From Acidobacteriaceae bacterium (GTDB lineage Bacteria > Acidobacteriota > Terriglobia > Terriglobales > Acidobacteriaceae), in assembly GCA_030041045.1 (NCBI GenBank), contig JASHOQ010000122.1, positions 55,700 through 119,699 of the forward strand: a stretch of 64,000 bases of DNA, in the 5' to 3' direction. Below, one piece after another: positions 15,125 through 26,039 of this stretch (within the stretch, counting starts at the first letter, position 1; every line of letters begins with the position of its first letter). The notes beneath the pieces were generated by a model. That model searched no databases. It was not told the DNA's origin and saw only the letters and a program-made list of their open reading frames with translations. The position numbers and the translations under genes are program-made.

Positions 15125-17008
15125 TTAGAACTTCACCAACAGGTCGATGTCGGCATAATGCTCGCCGGTGCGGAGGTCGGGATACCATACGCCTCCATGC
15201 GGGCCGCTCGAATTCACACCGCAATAGGTGTAGGCAAACGCCGGAGCCCCGGTTCCCGTGGTTCCATAGGGGACTGTGCCCGAGGTATAGGGTGCATTAT
15301 TGGGGTTCGGGACTGCCGAGCCGTCCATGCAGGCGAACTGCGTGGGAGCGCCGTTGTTCACTCCCCAGGGAGCGCCGAGAAAGGCCGGCGGGGTCATGCC
15401 GTCGTGACCGTTCCAGTAGGGAATGTTGGTGCCGCGAATTCCCCACTCAAAGCGCCAGGTGAACCATTCGCGCGGCATGTAGTCGAGCGTAGCCGTGCCG
15501 TCCCATCCCTTGAAGAGATCGCCGGAGTTCATCTGGAAATAAGGCGAGTTGAGCGCCGCGCTGGTCGCCGATTCGCCGTTGATGGGGGGAACGAGCACCA
15601 GATACATGCCCGGGTTATCGATCTGTCCGCCGCCGAAGGTGAAGCCGAAGAGATCCTTGCGGAACCAGAGGCGGTTATAGAACATGTAACCGGCAAAGCT
15701 TTGCTTGGGTTGACCCCCGTGATCGTTGTGGCAATTCACGCCGGCCCCATACTCGCAGCCGAGGTCGCCCGTGACTGAGAAGGCCATCTTATCCAGGCCC
15801 AGATTCGTTGGCCGGTCATAGTACTTGACCTCAAGACTGTTGTCGGTATGGATGCGGTCGCGGCCGGTGACTTCAAAGTCGTCGCTGCCTACGCCGTATT
15901 CGTTCATGATGATGTTCATCCAAGAAAAGGGCGTGTACTTGATCTGGCCGCCGATACCCTTGCGCGAGTTGGAGGAGCCATAGGACTGCCATCCATTGAT
16001 GATCCAGGGCTCGATCTTCAGGTGCTCGGTGGGAAAGATCTGGATGCGGATGCCCTCGAAGAACCACGGGGTGTTGGAGGAAACGTACGATGGCTGATAG
16101 GCCCAGTTGTCGAAGTTGTAGTAGCTGAAGAGGCCGACGTAGGACATGAAGATGCCGGCGTCCACATTGATCCCATGCATGATGTTTGGGATCTGGTAGC
16201 CGCCATACGCCTCAGACAAGTAGCGATCGGCGTCGGCGATGTCCCACTGGCCTTTTGAATAGCTGGGATCGTTGCGCACCGTGGCCGTTGAGTACATGCC
16301 GAACTGAGTCATAATACGGGCGTGAGCGTTGTCGAGATGGAAGTCGCCGCCAACCCCGAGCTGCTCCAGCTCCATTTCGTTGTCGCGGAACAGCTCGCTC
16401 GATCCGCTGATGGTGTCGTCTTCCGGCCGGGCAAAATCATAGGTGTAGGTAATGTCGGCGCGGATCTCCGGAGTGAAGAACTTCGAGTCATACGCGGTGT
16501 CCTTGTTCCGCGGGTTGCCATTCAGCCAGGTCCAGTCCCAGTCGGAAAACGGAGGGGCATGGGGATCGGGCGGTCCCGGCGCCGCGGACTCCTGCGCCGG
16601 AGGAGTCACCGACGACGAATTCGGGCCCAGGGCAACCGGGCGCGGAGCCGGCGCTGACGGCGCGGCGCTGGGACCCACCAGTGATTTCTCGGCCTGGGTC
16701 AACGCGGCAGCGTCGCTGCGGATCTCCTCCTGAGCTGCGTTGTTCTGCTGCACTTCCAGCTCCAGTTGCGCGATGCGCTTCTTCAGCACTTCAATCTCCT
16801 GCTCCACCGAGAGCAGGGCCCCGGTTTGCGCGGCGGACGTTGCCGGCGGCGCCGTGTTGGTTTTGCTATCCGTGGAAGCCGGCGATTCCGAGTGTGCCAC
16901 CATTTCCGTTGCAGGTTGAGCAACCGCACCCGCCTGTGCCAGTGCCGCACAGCACCCGCCAGCCATCAATGCCGCCAGTGTCACGGCTCTCCCAAGAGTG
17001 ATTTTCAT
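15125..17008 (-). CDS. Outer-membrane beta-barrel porin (bbp2/OmpL-like)
   Basis: A 627-residue protein. It starts with the signal peptide MKITLGRAVTLAALMAGGCC, then a linker, a coiled coil at about residues 60-100 (SVEQEIEVLKKRIAQLELEV), a proline-rich stretch, and from about residue 160 a long beta-barrel with many aromatic-ended strands (DITYTYDFARPEDD, GGDFHLDNAHARIMTQFGMY, IMHGINVDAGIFMSYVGLFS), ending in DIDLLVKF with the terminal Phe needed for Bam insertion. The barrel pattern matches the putative beta-barrel porin-2 family. GAGAGG precedes the chosen ATG. The coiled coil may anchor to the cell wall. The substrate is unknown; the neighbouring aldolase suggests sugar uptake. Confidence 0.85.
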   Translation of the reverse strand: MKITLGRAVTLAALMAGGCCAALAQAGAVAQPATEMVAHSESPASTDSKTNTAPPATSAAQTGALLSVEQEIEVLKKRIAQLELEVQQNNAAQEEIRSDAAALTQAEKSLVGPSAAPSAPAPRPVALGPNSSSVTPPAQESAAPGPPDPHAPPFSDWDWTWLNGNPRNKDTAYDSKFFTPEIRADITYTYDFARPEDDTISGSSELFRDNEMELEQLGVGGDFHLDNAHARIMTQFGMYSTATVRNDPSYSKGQWDIADADRYLSEAYGGYQIPNIMHGINVDAGIFMSYVGLFSYYNFDNWAYQPSYVSSNTPWFFEGIRIQIFPTEHLKIEPWIINGWQSYGSSNSRKGIGGQIKYTPFSWMNIIMNEYGVGSDDFEVTGRDRIHTDNSLEVKYYDRPTNLGLDKMAFSVTGDLGCEYGAGVNCHNDHGGQPKQSFAGYMFYNRLWFRKDLFGFTFGGGQIDNPGMYLVLVPPINGESATSAALNSPYFQMNSGDLFKGWDGTATLDYMPREWFTWRFEWGIRGTNIPYWNGHDGMTPPAFLGAPWGVNNGAPTQFACMDGSAVPNPNNAPYTSGTVPYGTTGTGAPAFAYTYCGVNSSGPHGGVWYPDLRTGEHYADIDLLVKF

Positions 17009-17125
17009 TGTGACCTCTCTGTTCAGTTCAATAAATCGAACAATGAATTGCCTAAGCTGCATCAGAATGCCTCTCACGGGGAACGAAATTTGGGGACTGA
17101 AGACACAAATGCATCTTCGCCGCAC

Positions 17126-17789
17126 AGTCGGCGAATCCTTGGTCCGCTAATTCGCTAATCCGTAATCAACGGCAACGGACGAGACAGTTCGCCCGACTCG
17201 AAGCTAATGCCATTTCATAGCAGGCGGTGTAAGCGGCGCATAAAAGACTTATAGGGTGTTTATAAGTAGGGCGGGTAATTTCTCAGGCAGGGGTGCAATT
17301 CCGTGCACAGAATCTCCTGATCGTTCGCCGCCGGCATCCAAAACGGCGAGTGTACGACTGCGAAAACACTGGGGATGGCGTCGATTTAAGACCTGTGCAC
17401 TGGCAGTACGCCCATCTACCGCTGAGTTCGGCCTTCCATCTCGTCTGCAAACACAAATGATGCCATCATCGTGTGAGGATGGTCATAAGGAAGGCATGAA
17501 GCGGGCATCGCGCCGCCGCGGATCGATCTGCGCGTTCAAGGGCATTCCGCAGGCGCACGGAGAGGAGCGTGCGCGGGCAACGCGCCGGCAGGCACGACCT
17601 TTGGAAGCCCGCGGGCAAACGGAAAGCACGGAAAGAATGCCGGCTCAGGAATATCGAAGCGCACCGCTCGCCTCATTCCGGGCGTGCCGGCACCGCGTAA
17701 CTTCTCTCGCCGGATCTGAAGCCGCCCGAACGCAGGCCCGCTTCACACGTGTCGCACAGTCATGCGCGTCCGTTGGCAGGGAATTTCGA
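17126..17789. other. Gene-free stretch between porin and lipoprotein genes
   Basis: About 660 bases with no convincing coding region. A long plus-strand open frame (17256-18230) runs through it but has arginine-rich, low-quality composition and passes antisense over the small lipoprotein gene. The part next to 17009 must carry the porin promoter. No repeat family or RNA structure is recognised. Confidence 0.5.
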
Positions 17790-18050
17790 TTAATGCTGAT
17801 CCGGATGGCTATGCCGCCAATCCCAGTATTCCTTTTGGTCGGCGCTATTGCGCTTGTTGAAATCCTCATGGGAGCGATGAGTTTCAACTTCCCATTGGTT
17901 GTAATAGACCGTCTCATGATTCCAGTCATGGTAATCGTGATAATAGGGATCGTAGACGCGTACATGGGCCGCGCAGCCGGTCACGGCCAGTGGAGAAATA
18001 AGCACCGTCGCAAGCAAGAACGGAGCAATGTTGCGAATCAACGAACGCAT
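17790..18050 (-). CDS. Small lipoprotein of unknown function
   Basis: An 86-residue protein. The N-terminus MRSLIRNIAPFLLATVLISP is followed by LAVTGCAAH, a lipobox with the lipidated cysteine at about residue 26. The short mature part is dominated by Tyr, Asp, His and Trp (YDPYYHDYHDWNHETVYYNQ; WDWRHSHPDQH). Such composition is typical of small Acidobacteria lipoproteins without assigned function; metal binding by the histidines is conceivable but not shown. The start at 18050 has a perfect GGGGAGG, while the longer frame to 18065 has none. It is divergent from the LytTR regulator gene. Confidence 0.78.
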   Translation of the reverse strand: MRSLIRNIAPFLLATVLISPLAVTGCAAHVRVYDPYYHDYHDWNHETVYYNQWEVETHRSHEDFNKRNSADQKEYWDWRHSHPDQH

Positions 18051-18333
18051 AGCCTCCCCTTTCAACTACGAATAGTATTCGATGCGAATGGGAAGAAAGA
18101 GTTTGTGGAAGCGGACAGAACGGCGCGATGCCGGGTGTCCGTTTTCGGACGCAGGGCGCCGGATTCGGTCACTCGCTCCTCCGCCCAAAGCCTCATTCTG
18201 CTCGTAACTCCAAGTCCATCTTGTAGATAGATTCAGCGCCGTTTGGCGCAACGGGTGCATCCTCCGGGTCAGTGGGTTCAGCTTCGGGAGAATGTGCTCG
18301 AAGACATGGCCCCGGACGGTTCGGAGATCGACC

Positions 18334-19116
18334 ATGGTCATCCAGGCATTGATAGCGGACGATGAGGCCCTGGCGCGAAGAAAGCTGCGCGACATTCTCG
18401 CGCGCGACCCGGAAGTGGAAATCGTCGGCGAAGCCGCATCGGGCCCTGAAACCGTGCACCTGGTTCGGGAAAAAGCGCCGCAGGTGCTTTTTCTCGATGT
18501 ATCCATGCCCGGTGAGAATGGCTTCGATGTCCTCAGGGAGCTTTCTGCCGCAGATGGAGCCGCGGCGCTGCCCCGCGTGGTCATCACCACGGCGTACGAC
18601 CAGTATGCGCTGCGCGCGTTCGATGCGCGCGCCGTCGATTACCTGCTCAAACCCTATACCGCCGAGCGCCTGCGCGTTGCGCTGGAACGCGCCCGCAGGG
18701 AGATTCTTTCCTCCACCCCGCAATCGCGCGCCGCGCTGCCGCCCAACTCCCGAACGACGGCCGGCACCACGGCTCACACTCCTCATTTGACGCGGCTCCT
18801 GATCCGATCGCGCGGGCGCATTCTGTTCGTCTGGGTTTCAGAGATATTCTGGATCGGCGCCGAAGAGAACTATGTCCGCATCAACACCGGCAGGGAATCG
18901 CATCTGCTGCGGGAAACCATCTCTTCGCTCGAGAAAAAACTTGATCCGGAAATGTTTCTGCGCATTCATCGCTCCTCAATCGTGAATCTGCGCCTGGTGA
19001 AAGAAGTCCGTGCGCGCTCGCGCGGCGAGTCGGTCGTGATCCTCGCCAACGGCCAGAAAATCGCCATGAGCCGCGGCTATTATTCCCGCCTCCGGGCAAG
19101 CCTGCAGGTTCACTGA
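18334..19116 (+). CDS. LytTR-family response regulator
   Basis: A 260-residue regulator. The receiver domain starts IQALIADDEALARRKLRDIL, with the phospho-acceptor in LFLDVSMPGENG, switch threonines in VVITTAYDQYAL and the lysine in YLLKPY. A linker of about 40 residues with Ser/Ala/Pro leads to the C-terminal LytTR DNA-binding domain (ILFVWVSEIFWIGAEENYVRI, then LEKKLDPEMFLRIHRSSIVN), which binds direct repeats in promoters. GGAG lies ten bases before the ATG at 18334; the frame upstream to 18292 is not needed. No sensor kinase is adjacent, so it is an orphan here. The gene is convergent with the CE15 esterase, separated by a hairpin. Confidence 0.92.
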   Translation: MVIQALIADDEALARRKLRDILARDPEVEIVGEAASGPETVHLVREKAPQVLFLDVSMPGENGFDVLRELSAADGAAALPRVVITTAYDQYALRAFDARAVDYLLKPYTAERLRVALERARREILSSTPQSRAALPPNSRTTAGTTAHTPHLTRLLIRSRGRILFVWVSEIFWIGAEENYVRINTGRESHLLRETISSLEKKLDPEMFLRIHRSSIVNLRLVKEVRARSRGESVVILANGQKIAMSRGYYSRLRASLQVH

Positions 19117-19118
19117 GC

Positions 19119-19139
19119 GGGCGGGCATGGAGCCCGCCC
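19119..19139. terminator. Bidirectional hairpin between convergent genes
   Basis: GGGCGGGC (19119-19126), five-base loop, GCCCGCCC (19132-19139). It lies between the stop of the LytTR regulator (19116) and the stop of the minus-strand esterase gene (19160), where a shared terminator is expected. A U-run is missing. Confidence 0.5.
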
Positions 19140-19159
19140 CACGTGTGTTTGCCGATTCG

Positions 19160-21313
19160 CTACTGGGAAACCGGGTTTTGGTTGGTGCTGTCCGCCGAAG
19201 TCAGCGGGCTCCAGTTGACGAAGAGCGGCGAGCTGAAAAAAGTGCCCTGGCTGTCGCTGCTATCGAAAAGGTGGAACTGCACACTGAGAGGGTCAGTGAC
19301 GTCAGTGGTCAGCAGGCCGGGTCCTCCGGGATTGCCATCGCCGTCTTCAGAGAGGCCGTTGGCGCTGAAATAGGCGTGGGCCGCCACACCTCCGGTGCAT
19401 TGCGAAATCCCCGATGGAGGAGTGGCTGTGGTTGAACCCTGAAAGACGAGCGGGCTGAGCGGATCGCCCGTGGGCTGCGGTGAGTTTTCGCCCGCGGCAA
19501 TCGAATAGGACTGGGCCGGCAGCGGAATGGTGAGGGTATAGGAATCGCCGCCCTGGCAGGCGATGTCCGCGGTGATGGTCCCGTTCACCAAGGAGACTGT
19601 CGCTGGCGGATGATTGCCACCCAGCGCCAGGTCATAGCCTCCTTCCACGGTGTCGCCGGTATTGATCCACGGAACACCCGGGAAACCGAAGAAGCCCGGC
19701 AAGTTGTCCAAGGACATGATCACAGTTCCGCCGGTAGTCCAATTATTCGGAAATACCGGGTTGCCGGTTCCCCACCAATCCGTCCATCGTCCGTAATCCA
19801 TGGTGGGGAAGTAGTAGGCATAGTTCCCGCCGAAAACCACGATGGGGTAGCCGTAGTCCACCGTGTCGGCAGGGTTGGGATAGACTTCAACGTCGCTGTT
19901 GGTGCTCAATTGCCCGAGCATGAATTTGTTCACAAAGGCGGTTATGGGCGCATTCTCAGCCGCCAGCGTGGCGCAATGGCCATGGTTGCCGTCGAGGTAG
20001 AAGCCGAACCGGTCCCCGATGCCCAGAGTGTTGTAAATCAATTGCGTGGCCCGCGACGAGACATAATTCGATCCATTCGACAGCCAGTAGTACTCGGTAT
20101 TGCCGGTTTCAAGCAGGGCACGGGGCGCTACCATGGCCATCAGTTCATGCTGGTCCACCGGCATCTTAAAGACGTTGTCGCCGTTGAATTGATACATCGA
20201 GCCCATCCACCAGTCATAGTTGGTATCGTCGACGTCTTCCACCGTGCCGTTGGCCTCGATCTGATGGGAAACCCGCCACGAAGTTGCGCCGCCGCCGCCG
20301 CTTTCCTGGGCAATGGTCAGAGCGATGCGTTCGTCGAAGGCCCCGGCAACCAGCGCCATTTTCCCGGCGAAAGAGCACCCCGTGACCGCCAGGTGCTTCA
20401 TATCGATGGGCATCGGGTTCGTGGCCTGGTGAATCGCAATCTCTATTCCGTCGATGAGCCGGCTCACGCCCCAGGACCAGGCGGCATATTCGCCCTGATT
20501 GCTGACGCCGTTGCTGGTGACGCCGGTACATACCCCTTCGCAAAGCTCGGGGTAAAGCAGGTAGAAGGGGTCGGTGGTGTGGTTACTCGGCGAAGTAAAT
20601 GAGTATTGAGCTACATCCGTACTCACGTAGCCGACCGTTGCAATGGGAAGGTTCTGAAAGACGCTGGCCGGAAGACTGCCATAATCCGGAGGCGTGGGCG
20701 GAGGGAAGCTGAAGACGCCGAAAGGGGGGAAACTGAAGGAGGCAATCTCCATGGGGATCAATGCGGGAAACGGACCGCTGCCCATGCCCTGCGGAATATA
20801 GACGCCGGCCGTGAGCGTGAGCGTGTTTCCGTTCCTCGTTACGTTCACTGTGAGTGTGCCGTTGCTCGATCCCGCCGCCGGCGGTACCCAGGTCGCCGTG
20901 ACGGTGCAATCGTGACAGTCAGGCACGGGGCCGATCTCGTAGTTCTCGACCGCAGCCATAATCTCATTGCGCCGCCGCTCCCAGCTTGAGAATTCGGGAT
21001 CGCGTGTTCCGTCGAAGAACTGGAACGCGTCAGGCAAGGGACGAACGATGGGGAGCTGCGCAAAGGAAGGGAAGACAGGCGGCGGATAAAATGCACCCGC
21101 ATTCTGCACCGGATAAACCAGGGGAGTGAAGAAGTCGGCAAACGTGTTCTCATGCCCTTGAGCCAGTGCTTTCGGCGTTGCGGCATACACAATCAGCAGC
21201 AACATCAACGCCAGCGACGCTTTGGCGAAAGGCGAATTCTCAAGGCCTGCGGACCCAACGCTCTTGAGCCGCAACGATATCGGCCTGATCCATAACCAAC
21301 GAAAAGTTTTCAT
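19160..21313 (-). CDS. Secreted CE15 glucuronoyl esterase-like hydrolase
   Basis: A 717-residue exported enzyme; a long basic N-region and the core ASLALMLLLIVYAATPKALAQ form the signal. The catalytic domain carries the CE15 nucleophile motif VTGCSFAGK with Ser314, followed by FDERIALTIAQESGGGG, and the His region FYLDGNHGHCA (His444/His446) close to LGIGDRFGF, as in 4-O-methyl-glucuronoyl methylesterases that cut lignin-glucuronoxylan ester links. Most family members have RNGK after GCS; here it is FAGK. About 230 residues follow the catalytic domain and include a beta-rich part (CQGGDSYTLTIPLPA), longer than usual. GAGG precedes the ATG. The gene stands alone, so regulation is not visible. 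Confidence 0.82.
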   Translation of the reverse strand: MKTFRWLWIRPISLRLKSVGSAGLENSPFAKASLALMLLLIVYAATPKALAQGHENTFADFFTPLVYPVQNAGAFYPPPVFPSFAQLPIVRPLPDAFQFFDGTRDPEFSSWERRRNEIMAAVENYEIGPVPDCHDCTVTATWVPPAAGSSNGTLTVNVTRNGNTLTLTAGVYIPQGMGSGPFPALIPMEIASFSFPPFGVFSFPPPTPPDYGSLPASVFQNLPIATVGYVSTDVAQYSFTSPSNHTTDPFYLLYPELCEGVCTGVTSNGVSNQGEYAAWSWGVSRLIDGIEIAIHQATNPMPIDMKHLAVTGCSFAGKMALVAGAFDERIALTIAQESGGGGATSWRVSHQIEANGTVEDVDDTNYDWWMGSMYQFNGDNVFKMPVDQHELMAMVAPRALLETGNTEYYWLSNGSNYVSSRATQLIYNTLGIGDRFGFYLDGNHGHCATLAAENAPITAFVNKFMLGQLSTNSDVEVYPNPADTVDYGYPIVVFGGNYAYYFPTMDYGRWTDWWGTGNPVFPNNWTTGGTVIMSLDNLPGFFGFPGVPWINTGDTVEGGYDLALGGNHPPATVSLVNGTITADIACQGGDSYTLTIPLPAQSYSIAAGENSPQPTGDPLSPLVFQGSTTATPPSGISQCTGGVAAHAYFSANGLSEDGDGNPGGPGLLTTDVTDPLSVQFHLFDSSDSQGTFFSSPLFVNWSPLTSADSTNQNPVSQ

Positions 21314-21595
21314 GGGGAGTCCTCGCTCGGGGGCGGCAGGATCCTTTCCTTTTGCCCCGGCTTTGGGGCGAAACGCGCTCAGCGCTCCGCCCGGTTAAGG
21401 CACCGTGGAGAGCGGTCTTGTGCGCCGGTAGCTGGTTTGCGACTGGCGTCCTGGCGACACTTCATTTGCGCCGCAAACTATAGGCTGGGTTTCTTTCCGT
21501 TGTCAAGCGTGAAATGTGAAAAATCAATAGAGAAATATCGATTTACTGCAACATTCGTATCGCAAAGAATTGACCCATAAGCGGCCCTTGAGCGG

Positions 21596-22117
21596 TCAGG
21601 AGGCGCGGCCGGTCTTGTTCAGCTCCTTGTAGAAGCCAAGGTCGCGGGATGTAAGGCTCTTGGCAATGTAGAGGATTTGTCCGTAGTGCAGCCCAAAGTG
21701 CTCGACGACCTGATACACGGCATCGAGTCCGTGCACGTGGTAGCCCTGAATCTCGTAGGGCGCGAGCAGGTCGGCGACGGTCAGGCGGGCAAGCACGGCA
21801 TCGGCTTTGGCGAGCGTAGCGCCAAGCCGCTCGAGAAGCTCGCGAACCGGAATATGGTCGCGCTCGCTGAACTCCTGCGGACGGTTGCGCTTGTCTTCTT
21901 CGCGATTAAAGGACGCAACCAGCCACTGCGTAACATTGCCGTTCAGATGCAGCAGCAGGTTGCCGATGCTGTTGCTCGCTTCATTGGGCCGCCACCAGAC
22001 CTGCTCGCCGGTGAGCGAGGCGACGGTCTCGCGCAGGCGCGGCCAGTATTTGCCCAATAACTCATTTCGCGAAAATGCGACAAACAGTGTGGCCACTTCT
22101 GCGTTGGTCTCTGCCAT
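21596..22117 (-). CDS. DinB-family (DUF1572) protein
   Basis: A 173-residue four-helix-bundle protein of the DinB/YfiT superfamily. Recognisable elements are YWPRLRETVASLTGEQVWWRP, NSIGNLLLHLNGNVTQWL with the first metal-ligand histidine, and VVEHFGLHYGQILYIAKSL with the other histidines. These proteins bind a divalent metal, and some are thiol-S-transferases; no specific substrate can be read here. A GGGGGA box seven bases before the ATG at 22117 supports that start over 22132. It follows ndk by about 20 bases on the same strand and is probably cotranscribed with it. Confidence 0.88.
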   Translation of the reverse strand: MAETNAEVATLFVAFSRNELLGKYWPRLRETVASLTGEQVWWRPNEASNSIGNLLLHLNGNVTQWLVASFNREEDKRNRPQEFSERDHIPVRELLERLGATLAKADAVLARLTVADLLAPYEIQGYHVHGLDAVYQVVEHFGLHYGQILYIAKSLTSRDLGFYKELNKTGRAS

Positions 22118-22137
22118 CGCTGAGTCCCCCATCTGCG

Positions 22138-22554
22138 TCAGATCAGTTCATAGCCGGCGAACCAATAGCCGATCTCGAAAGCCGCCGTGTCTTCACCGTC
22201 GGAACCATGAATGGCATTCTCCTGGATGGAGCTGGCGAAGCGCTTGCGGATGGTTCCCTCCTCGGCATTCGCGGGATTGGTGGCGCCCATCAGCTTGCGC
22301 AGATCGGCCACGGCGTTGTCTTTCTCCAGAACCATGAGCACCAGCGGGCCTGAGGCCATGAAGACGCAAAGGTCGGCAAAGAACGGGCGCTCTTTGTGCA
22401 CGGCATAGAAGCCCTGAGCCTGGCGGATGGAAATGGATTCCTTTTTGATGGCGACGATGCGGAAACCGGCCTCGTCGATAGCGGCGAGAATGTGGCCGGT
22501 GTGCCCGGCGCGAACGGCGTCAGGCTTGATGATGCTGAACGTGCGTTGCGGCAC
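22138..22554 (-). CDS. ndk: Nucleoside diphosphate kinase
   Basis: Transfers the gamma phosphate between nucleoside triphosphates and diphosphates through a phosphohistidine. A 138-residue chain, the normal length: [20 protein letters not shown], then [18 protein letters not shown], the [15 protein letters not shown] segment and the active His116 in NAIHGSD. It begins with GTG at 22554, which has AAGGAG nine bases upstream; the frame runs open far beyond this, but the family start is here. It overlaps no gene; the nitronate monooxygenase gene ends about 70 bases upstream and dinB follows. Confidence 0.96.
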   Translation of the reverse strand: MPQRTFSIIKPDAVRAGHTGHILAAIDEAGFRIVAIKKESISIRQAQGFYAVHKERPFFADLCVFMASGPLVLMVLEKDNAVADLRKLMGATNPANAEEGTIRKRFASSIQENAIHGSDGEDTAAFEIGYWFAGYELI

Positions 22555-22624
22555 TTGCGTCTGCTCCTTAAAAGGAAAGACTTCTTCTTCCGATTGTAAA
22601 GGGCGCACGGGCTCTGGCTGGGAG

Positions 22625-23707
22625 TTACAAGAATTGCAAAGCGCCTTCCCAGAGCTGGTGGGCGACGACGCCAGCGGGCTCTGCGCGCGCAAGCTTGGCT
22701 GACTGGCCTGCCCACATCTGCATGCGCGCTGCGTCGCCGGATTTGCGCGCTTCCTCGCGCATGGCCCGCGTAAGCCCGCGCTGGATGGGATACGGAGCAG
22801 CAGGCGGTGCATCGGGAGAAGCAGCGGCGCGCGTAAACTCGTTGGCAATGGCGCGGCCGGCGCGGCCCGTGAAGGCGCGGGTCAGCACGGTGTCATGCGC
22901 TTCAGACGCGGCGATCAAATCGGCCCAGGCAGGAGGCGTCTTCGCTTCCGGCGTGCGCAGAAAGCCGGTCCCGATTTGCACCGCGCTGGCGCCGAGGAGC
23001 AAAGCGGCAGCGATGGCGCGCGCGTCCGCAATGCCGCCGGCGGCGACGACGGGAACGGAGACGGCGTCGGCCATCTGCGGCACAAGGGAAAACAGGCCGA
23101 CCATCCGGCGCTCGGCGTCGCCCGGGTCGAAGCAGCCGCGGTGGCCGCCGGCTTCGATTCCCTGCGCGATGATGGCGTCGGCTCCGGCGGATTCTGCGGC
23201 GCAGGCTTCGGCCACCGTGGTTGCCGTTGCGAACCAGAGTGCTCCGTGCTTTCTTATTTCGGAGATATATCGAGGCGGGTAAAGGCCCATGATCGAGGAG
23301 ATGATTTTGGGATTTGCGTTGAGCATGGCCTGGCATTGCGCGTCGAAGTCGGGCAGGCCCGACTCGCCCGCGTCCGGCGAGACGCGCGGACCCCATTGAG
23401 AGAGAAAATCGCGCTGCTTTCTCTCGCTTTCCGGATCGCGCGAGGGTGGAGGGTCGGGAATCCAGAGATTGATCTGGAACTGGCCCTCGCTTTGAGAACG
23501 GAACTCGGCGCACCACGCGGCGATCTCCTCGGGCTGCATGAGCAGCGCGCCACATGCGCCGAGGCCTCCGGCATTGGCAACAGCGATGGAGAGCAACGGC
23601 GGGCATGCGCCGGCCATGGGGGCAAGGAGAATCGGCATCTCGATGCCAAGCCACGCAGCGAACTCCTGGGCGCGACGGCGGGGTTCGAGTTGGCGATTAC
23701 CCACCAT
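22625..23707 (-). CDS. Nitronate monooxygenase (2-nitropropane dioxygenase family)
   Basis: FMN-dependent TIM-barrel oxidase that detoxifies alkyl nitronates. Evidence: the N-terminal [20 protein letters not shown], the [17 protein letters not shown] motif that binds the FMN phosphate and holds the catalytic histidine, [23 protein letters not shown], and the C-terminal [16 protein letters not shown]. At 360 residues it is of normal length. It starts 17 bases after the sucD stop on the same strand, so it likely belongs to the sucC-sucD transcript. Substrate specificity cannot be decided, since enoyl-ACP reductase FabK shares the fold; the GGHRG region favours the nitronate enzyme. Confidence 0.88.
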   Translation of the reverse strand: MVGNRQLEPRRRAQEFAAWLGIEMPILLAPMAGACPPLLSIAVANAGGLGACGALLMQPEEIAAWCAEFRSQSEGQFQINLWIPDPPPSRDPESERKQRDFLSQWGPRVSPDAGESGLPDFDAQCQAMLNANPKIISSIMGLYPPRYISEIRKHGALWFATATTVAEACAAESAGADAIIAQGIEAGGHRGCFDPGDAERRMVGLFSLVPQMADAVSVPVVAAGGIADARAIAAALLLGASAVQIGTGFLRTPEAKTPPAWADLIAASEAHDTVLTRAFTGRAGRAIANEFTRAAASPDAPPAAPYPIQRGLTRAMREEARKSGDAARMQMWAGQSAKLARAEPAGVVAHQLWEGALQFL

Positions 23708-23724
23708 GGCTCAGGCTCAGGCGG

Positions 23725-24597
<873 letters not shown>

Positions 24598-24630
24598 CTC
24601 TCGCCCCCTGCTTTCGCCTCTTCATTCTTA

Positions 24631-24686
24631 AGGAGCTAAAGCCCCAGGGTTAGGTGGTGTGCTATTGGCGCGACTGAAGTCGCGCC
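24631..24686. repeat. GCTAAAGCC/GACTGAAGTC palindromic repeats in the sucC-sucD gap
   Basis: AGGAGCTAAAGCCCCAG at 24631 and the palindrome GGCGCGACTGAAGTCGCGCC at 24667-24686. It is the same composite element as at 1040-1140, 7576-7636 and 9631-9690, here in the opposite orientation. Confidence 0.7.
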
Positions 24687-24717
24687 CTGATACAGGACCG
24701 TGAACGGATGCGAAGCG

Positions 24718-25893
24718 CTAAGCGCCGGATGCGGCTCTCACCACCAGTTCTGCGGCTTCTTTCATGGTTGCGCCCACCTGGAAGTTGAGGCCCGATTCTT
24801 TGAGGATTTTGCGGCCCTCCTCGACGTTGGTGCCTTCGAGGCGCAGCACGATGGGGACTTTGACGTTGAGGTTTTTGGCCGCGGCGACCACGCCCGTGGC
24901 CAGCCGGTCGACGCGCAGAATGCCTCCGAAGATATTGATGAAGATGGCGCGGACGTTCTTGTCGGAGAGGAGAATTTCGAAGGCGTGCTCGATCTGCTCC
25001 TGCGTTGCGCCGCCGCCCACGTCGAGAAAATTCGCAGGGCTGCCGCCCGCGTATTGAATGATGTCCATAGTCGCCATGGCGAGACCTGCGCCGTTGACCA
25101 TGCAGGCGATGGTGCCGTCAAGCTTGATGTAGTTCAGCGAGTATTTGCTGGCCTCCACTTCGAGCGGGTCTTCCTCGGCGATGTCGCGCAGAGCCTTGAT
25201 GTCGGCGTGGCGGAAAAGCGCGTTGTCATCGAAGTTGATCTTGGCGTCGAGGGCGAAAAGCTTGTCGTCTTTGGTGGTGATGAAGGGATTGATCTCGACC
25301 AGCGAGGCGTCGGTATCGATGAAGGCGCGATAGAGGCTCTGAAAGAAGGCGACCGCGTGGTTGATCTGCGTGGGCTTGAGGCCCAGCGCGAAGGCGAGCT
25401 TGCGCGCTTGCCACGCACCGAAGCCGACTGCCGGATTGATGGTCTCCTTGAAGATGGCTTCGGGAGTTTTGGCAGCGACTTCTTCGATCTCCATGCCGCC
25501 TGCCTGTGAGGCCATAAAGACGAGCCGGCCGGTGGCGCGGTCGAGCACGATGCCGAGATAGAGCTCGCGGTCGATGGCCGCGGTCTCCTCGATGAGCAGA
25601 CGCTGCACCTTTTGTCCCTGTGGGCCGGTCTGGTGGGTCACCAATTGCATGCCCAGAATGTTCTTGGCATGCAGCTCGGCCTCTTCGCGCGTGCGCGCCA
25701 CTTTCACGCCGCCGCCCTTGCCGCGGCCACCGGCATGAATCTGCGCCTTCACCACAACGCCGGATGCGCCCTCGGTAAAGAGCGTGCGCGCCACGTCATT
25801 GGCTTCTTCCAGCGTGTTGGCCACTTCGCCGCGAGGGATGGGCACGCCGTACTTTGCCAGGATTTCTTTTGCCTGATACTCGTGGATTTTCAT
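24718..25893 (-). CDS. sucC: Succinyl-CoA synthetase, beta subunit
   Basis: ADP/GDP-forming partner of SucD, with an ATP-grasp domain that binds nucleotide and magnesium. Start [22 protein letters not shown] is the family N-terminus and sets the ATG at 25893; the longer open frame to 26031 is not used. Further landmarks are [62 protein letters not shown] and [15 protein letters not shown]. 391 residues, normal length. No clear ribosome binding site is seen. It is divergent from trpD, and the 146 bases between must hold both promoters. Confidence 0.97.
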   Translation of the reverse strand: MKIHEYQAKEILAKYGVPIPRGEVANTLEEANDVARTLFTEGASGVVVKAQIHAGGRGKGGGVKVARTREEAELHAKNILGMQLVTHQTGPQGQKVQRLLIEETAAIDRELYLGIVLDRATGRLVFMASQAGGMEIEEVAAKTPEAIFKETINPAVGFGAWQARKLAFALGLKPTQINHAVAFFQSLYRAFIDTDASLVEINPFITTKDDKLFALDAKINFDDNALFRHADIKALRDIAEEDPLEVEASKYSLNYIKLDGTIACMVNGAGLAMATMDIIQYAGGSPANFLDVGGGATQEQIEHAFEILLSDKNVRAIFINIFGGILRVDRLATGVVAAAKNLNVKVPIVLRLEGTNVEEGRKILKESGLNFQVGATMKEAAELVVRAASGA

Positions 25894-26039
25894 GTTGTTG
25901 GGAATCGCCCTATGTGCCGATCGAGAGGAACGCGGTGTGAGCTCCGCAGCGGCAGCAGCACGCAAGAAGTGTAAATTGGCGGCCGGAGGGCGGGCAAACG
26001 CAGAACCGCCTGAGGGGCTCGCCGTTACCATGGAGTGGT

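Noticed and set aside
17256..18230. Long plus-strand open frame of 324 codons
   Set aside because: Arg/Ser/Ala-rich without any domain, and it runs antisense through a lipoprotein gene that has a perfect ribosome binding site and lipobox.
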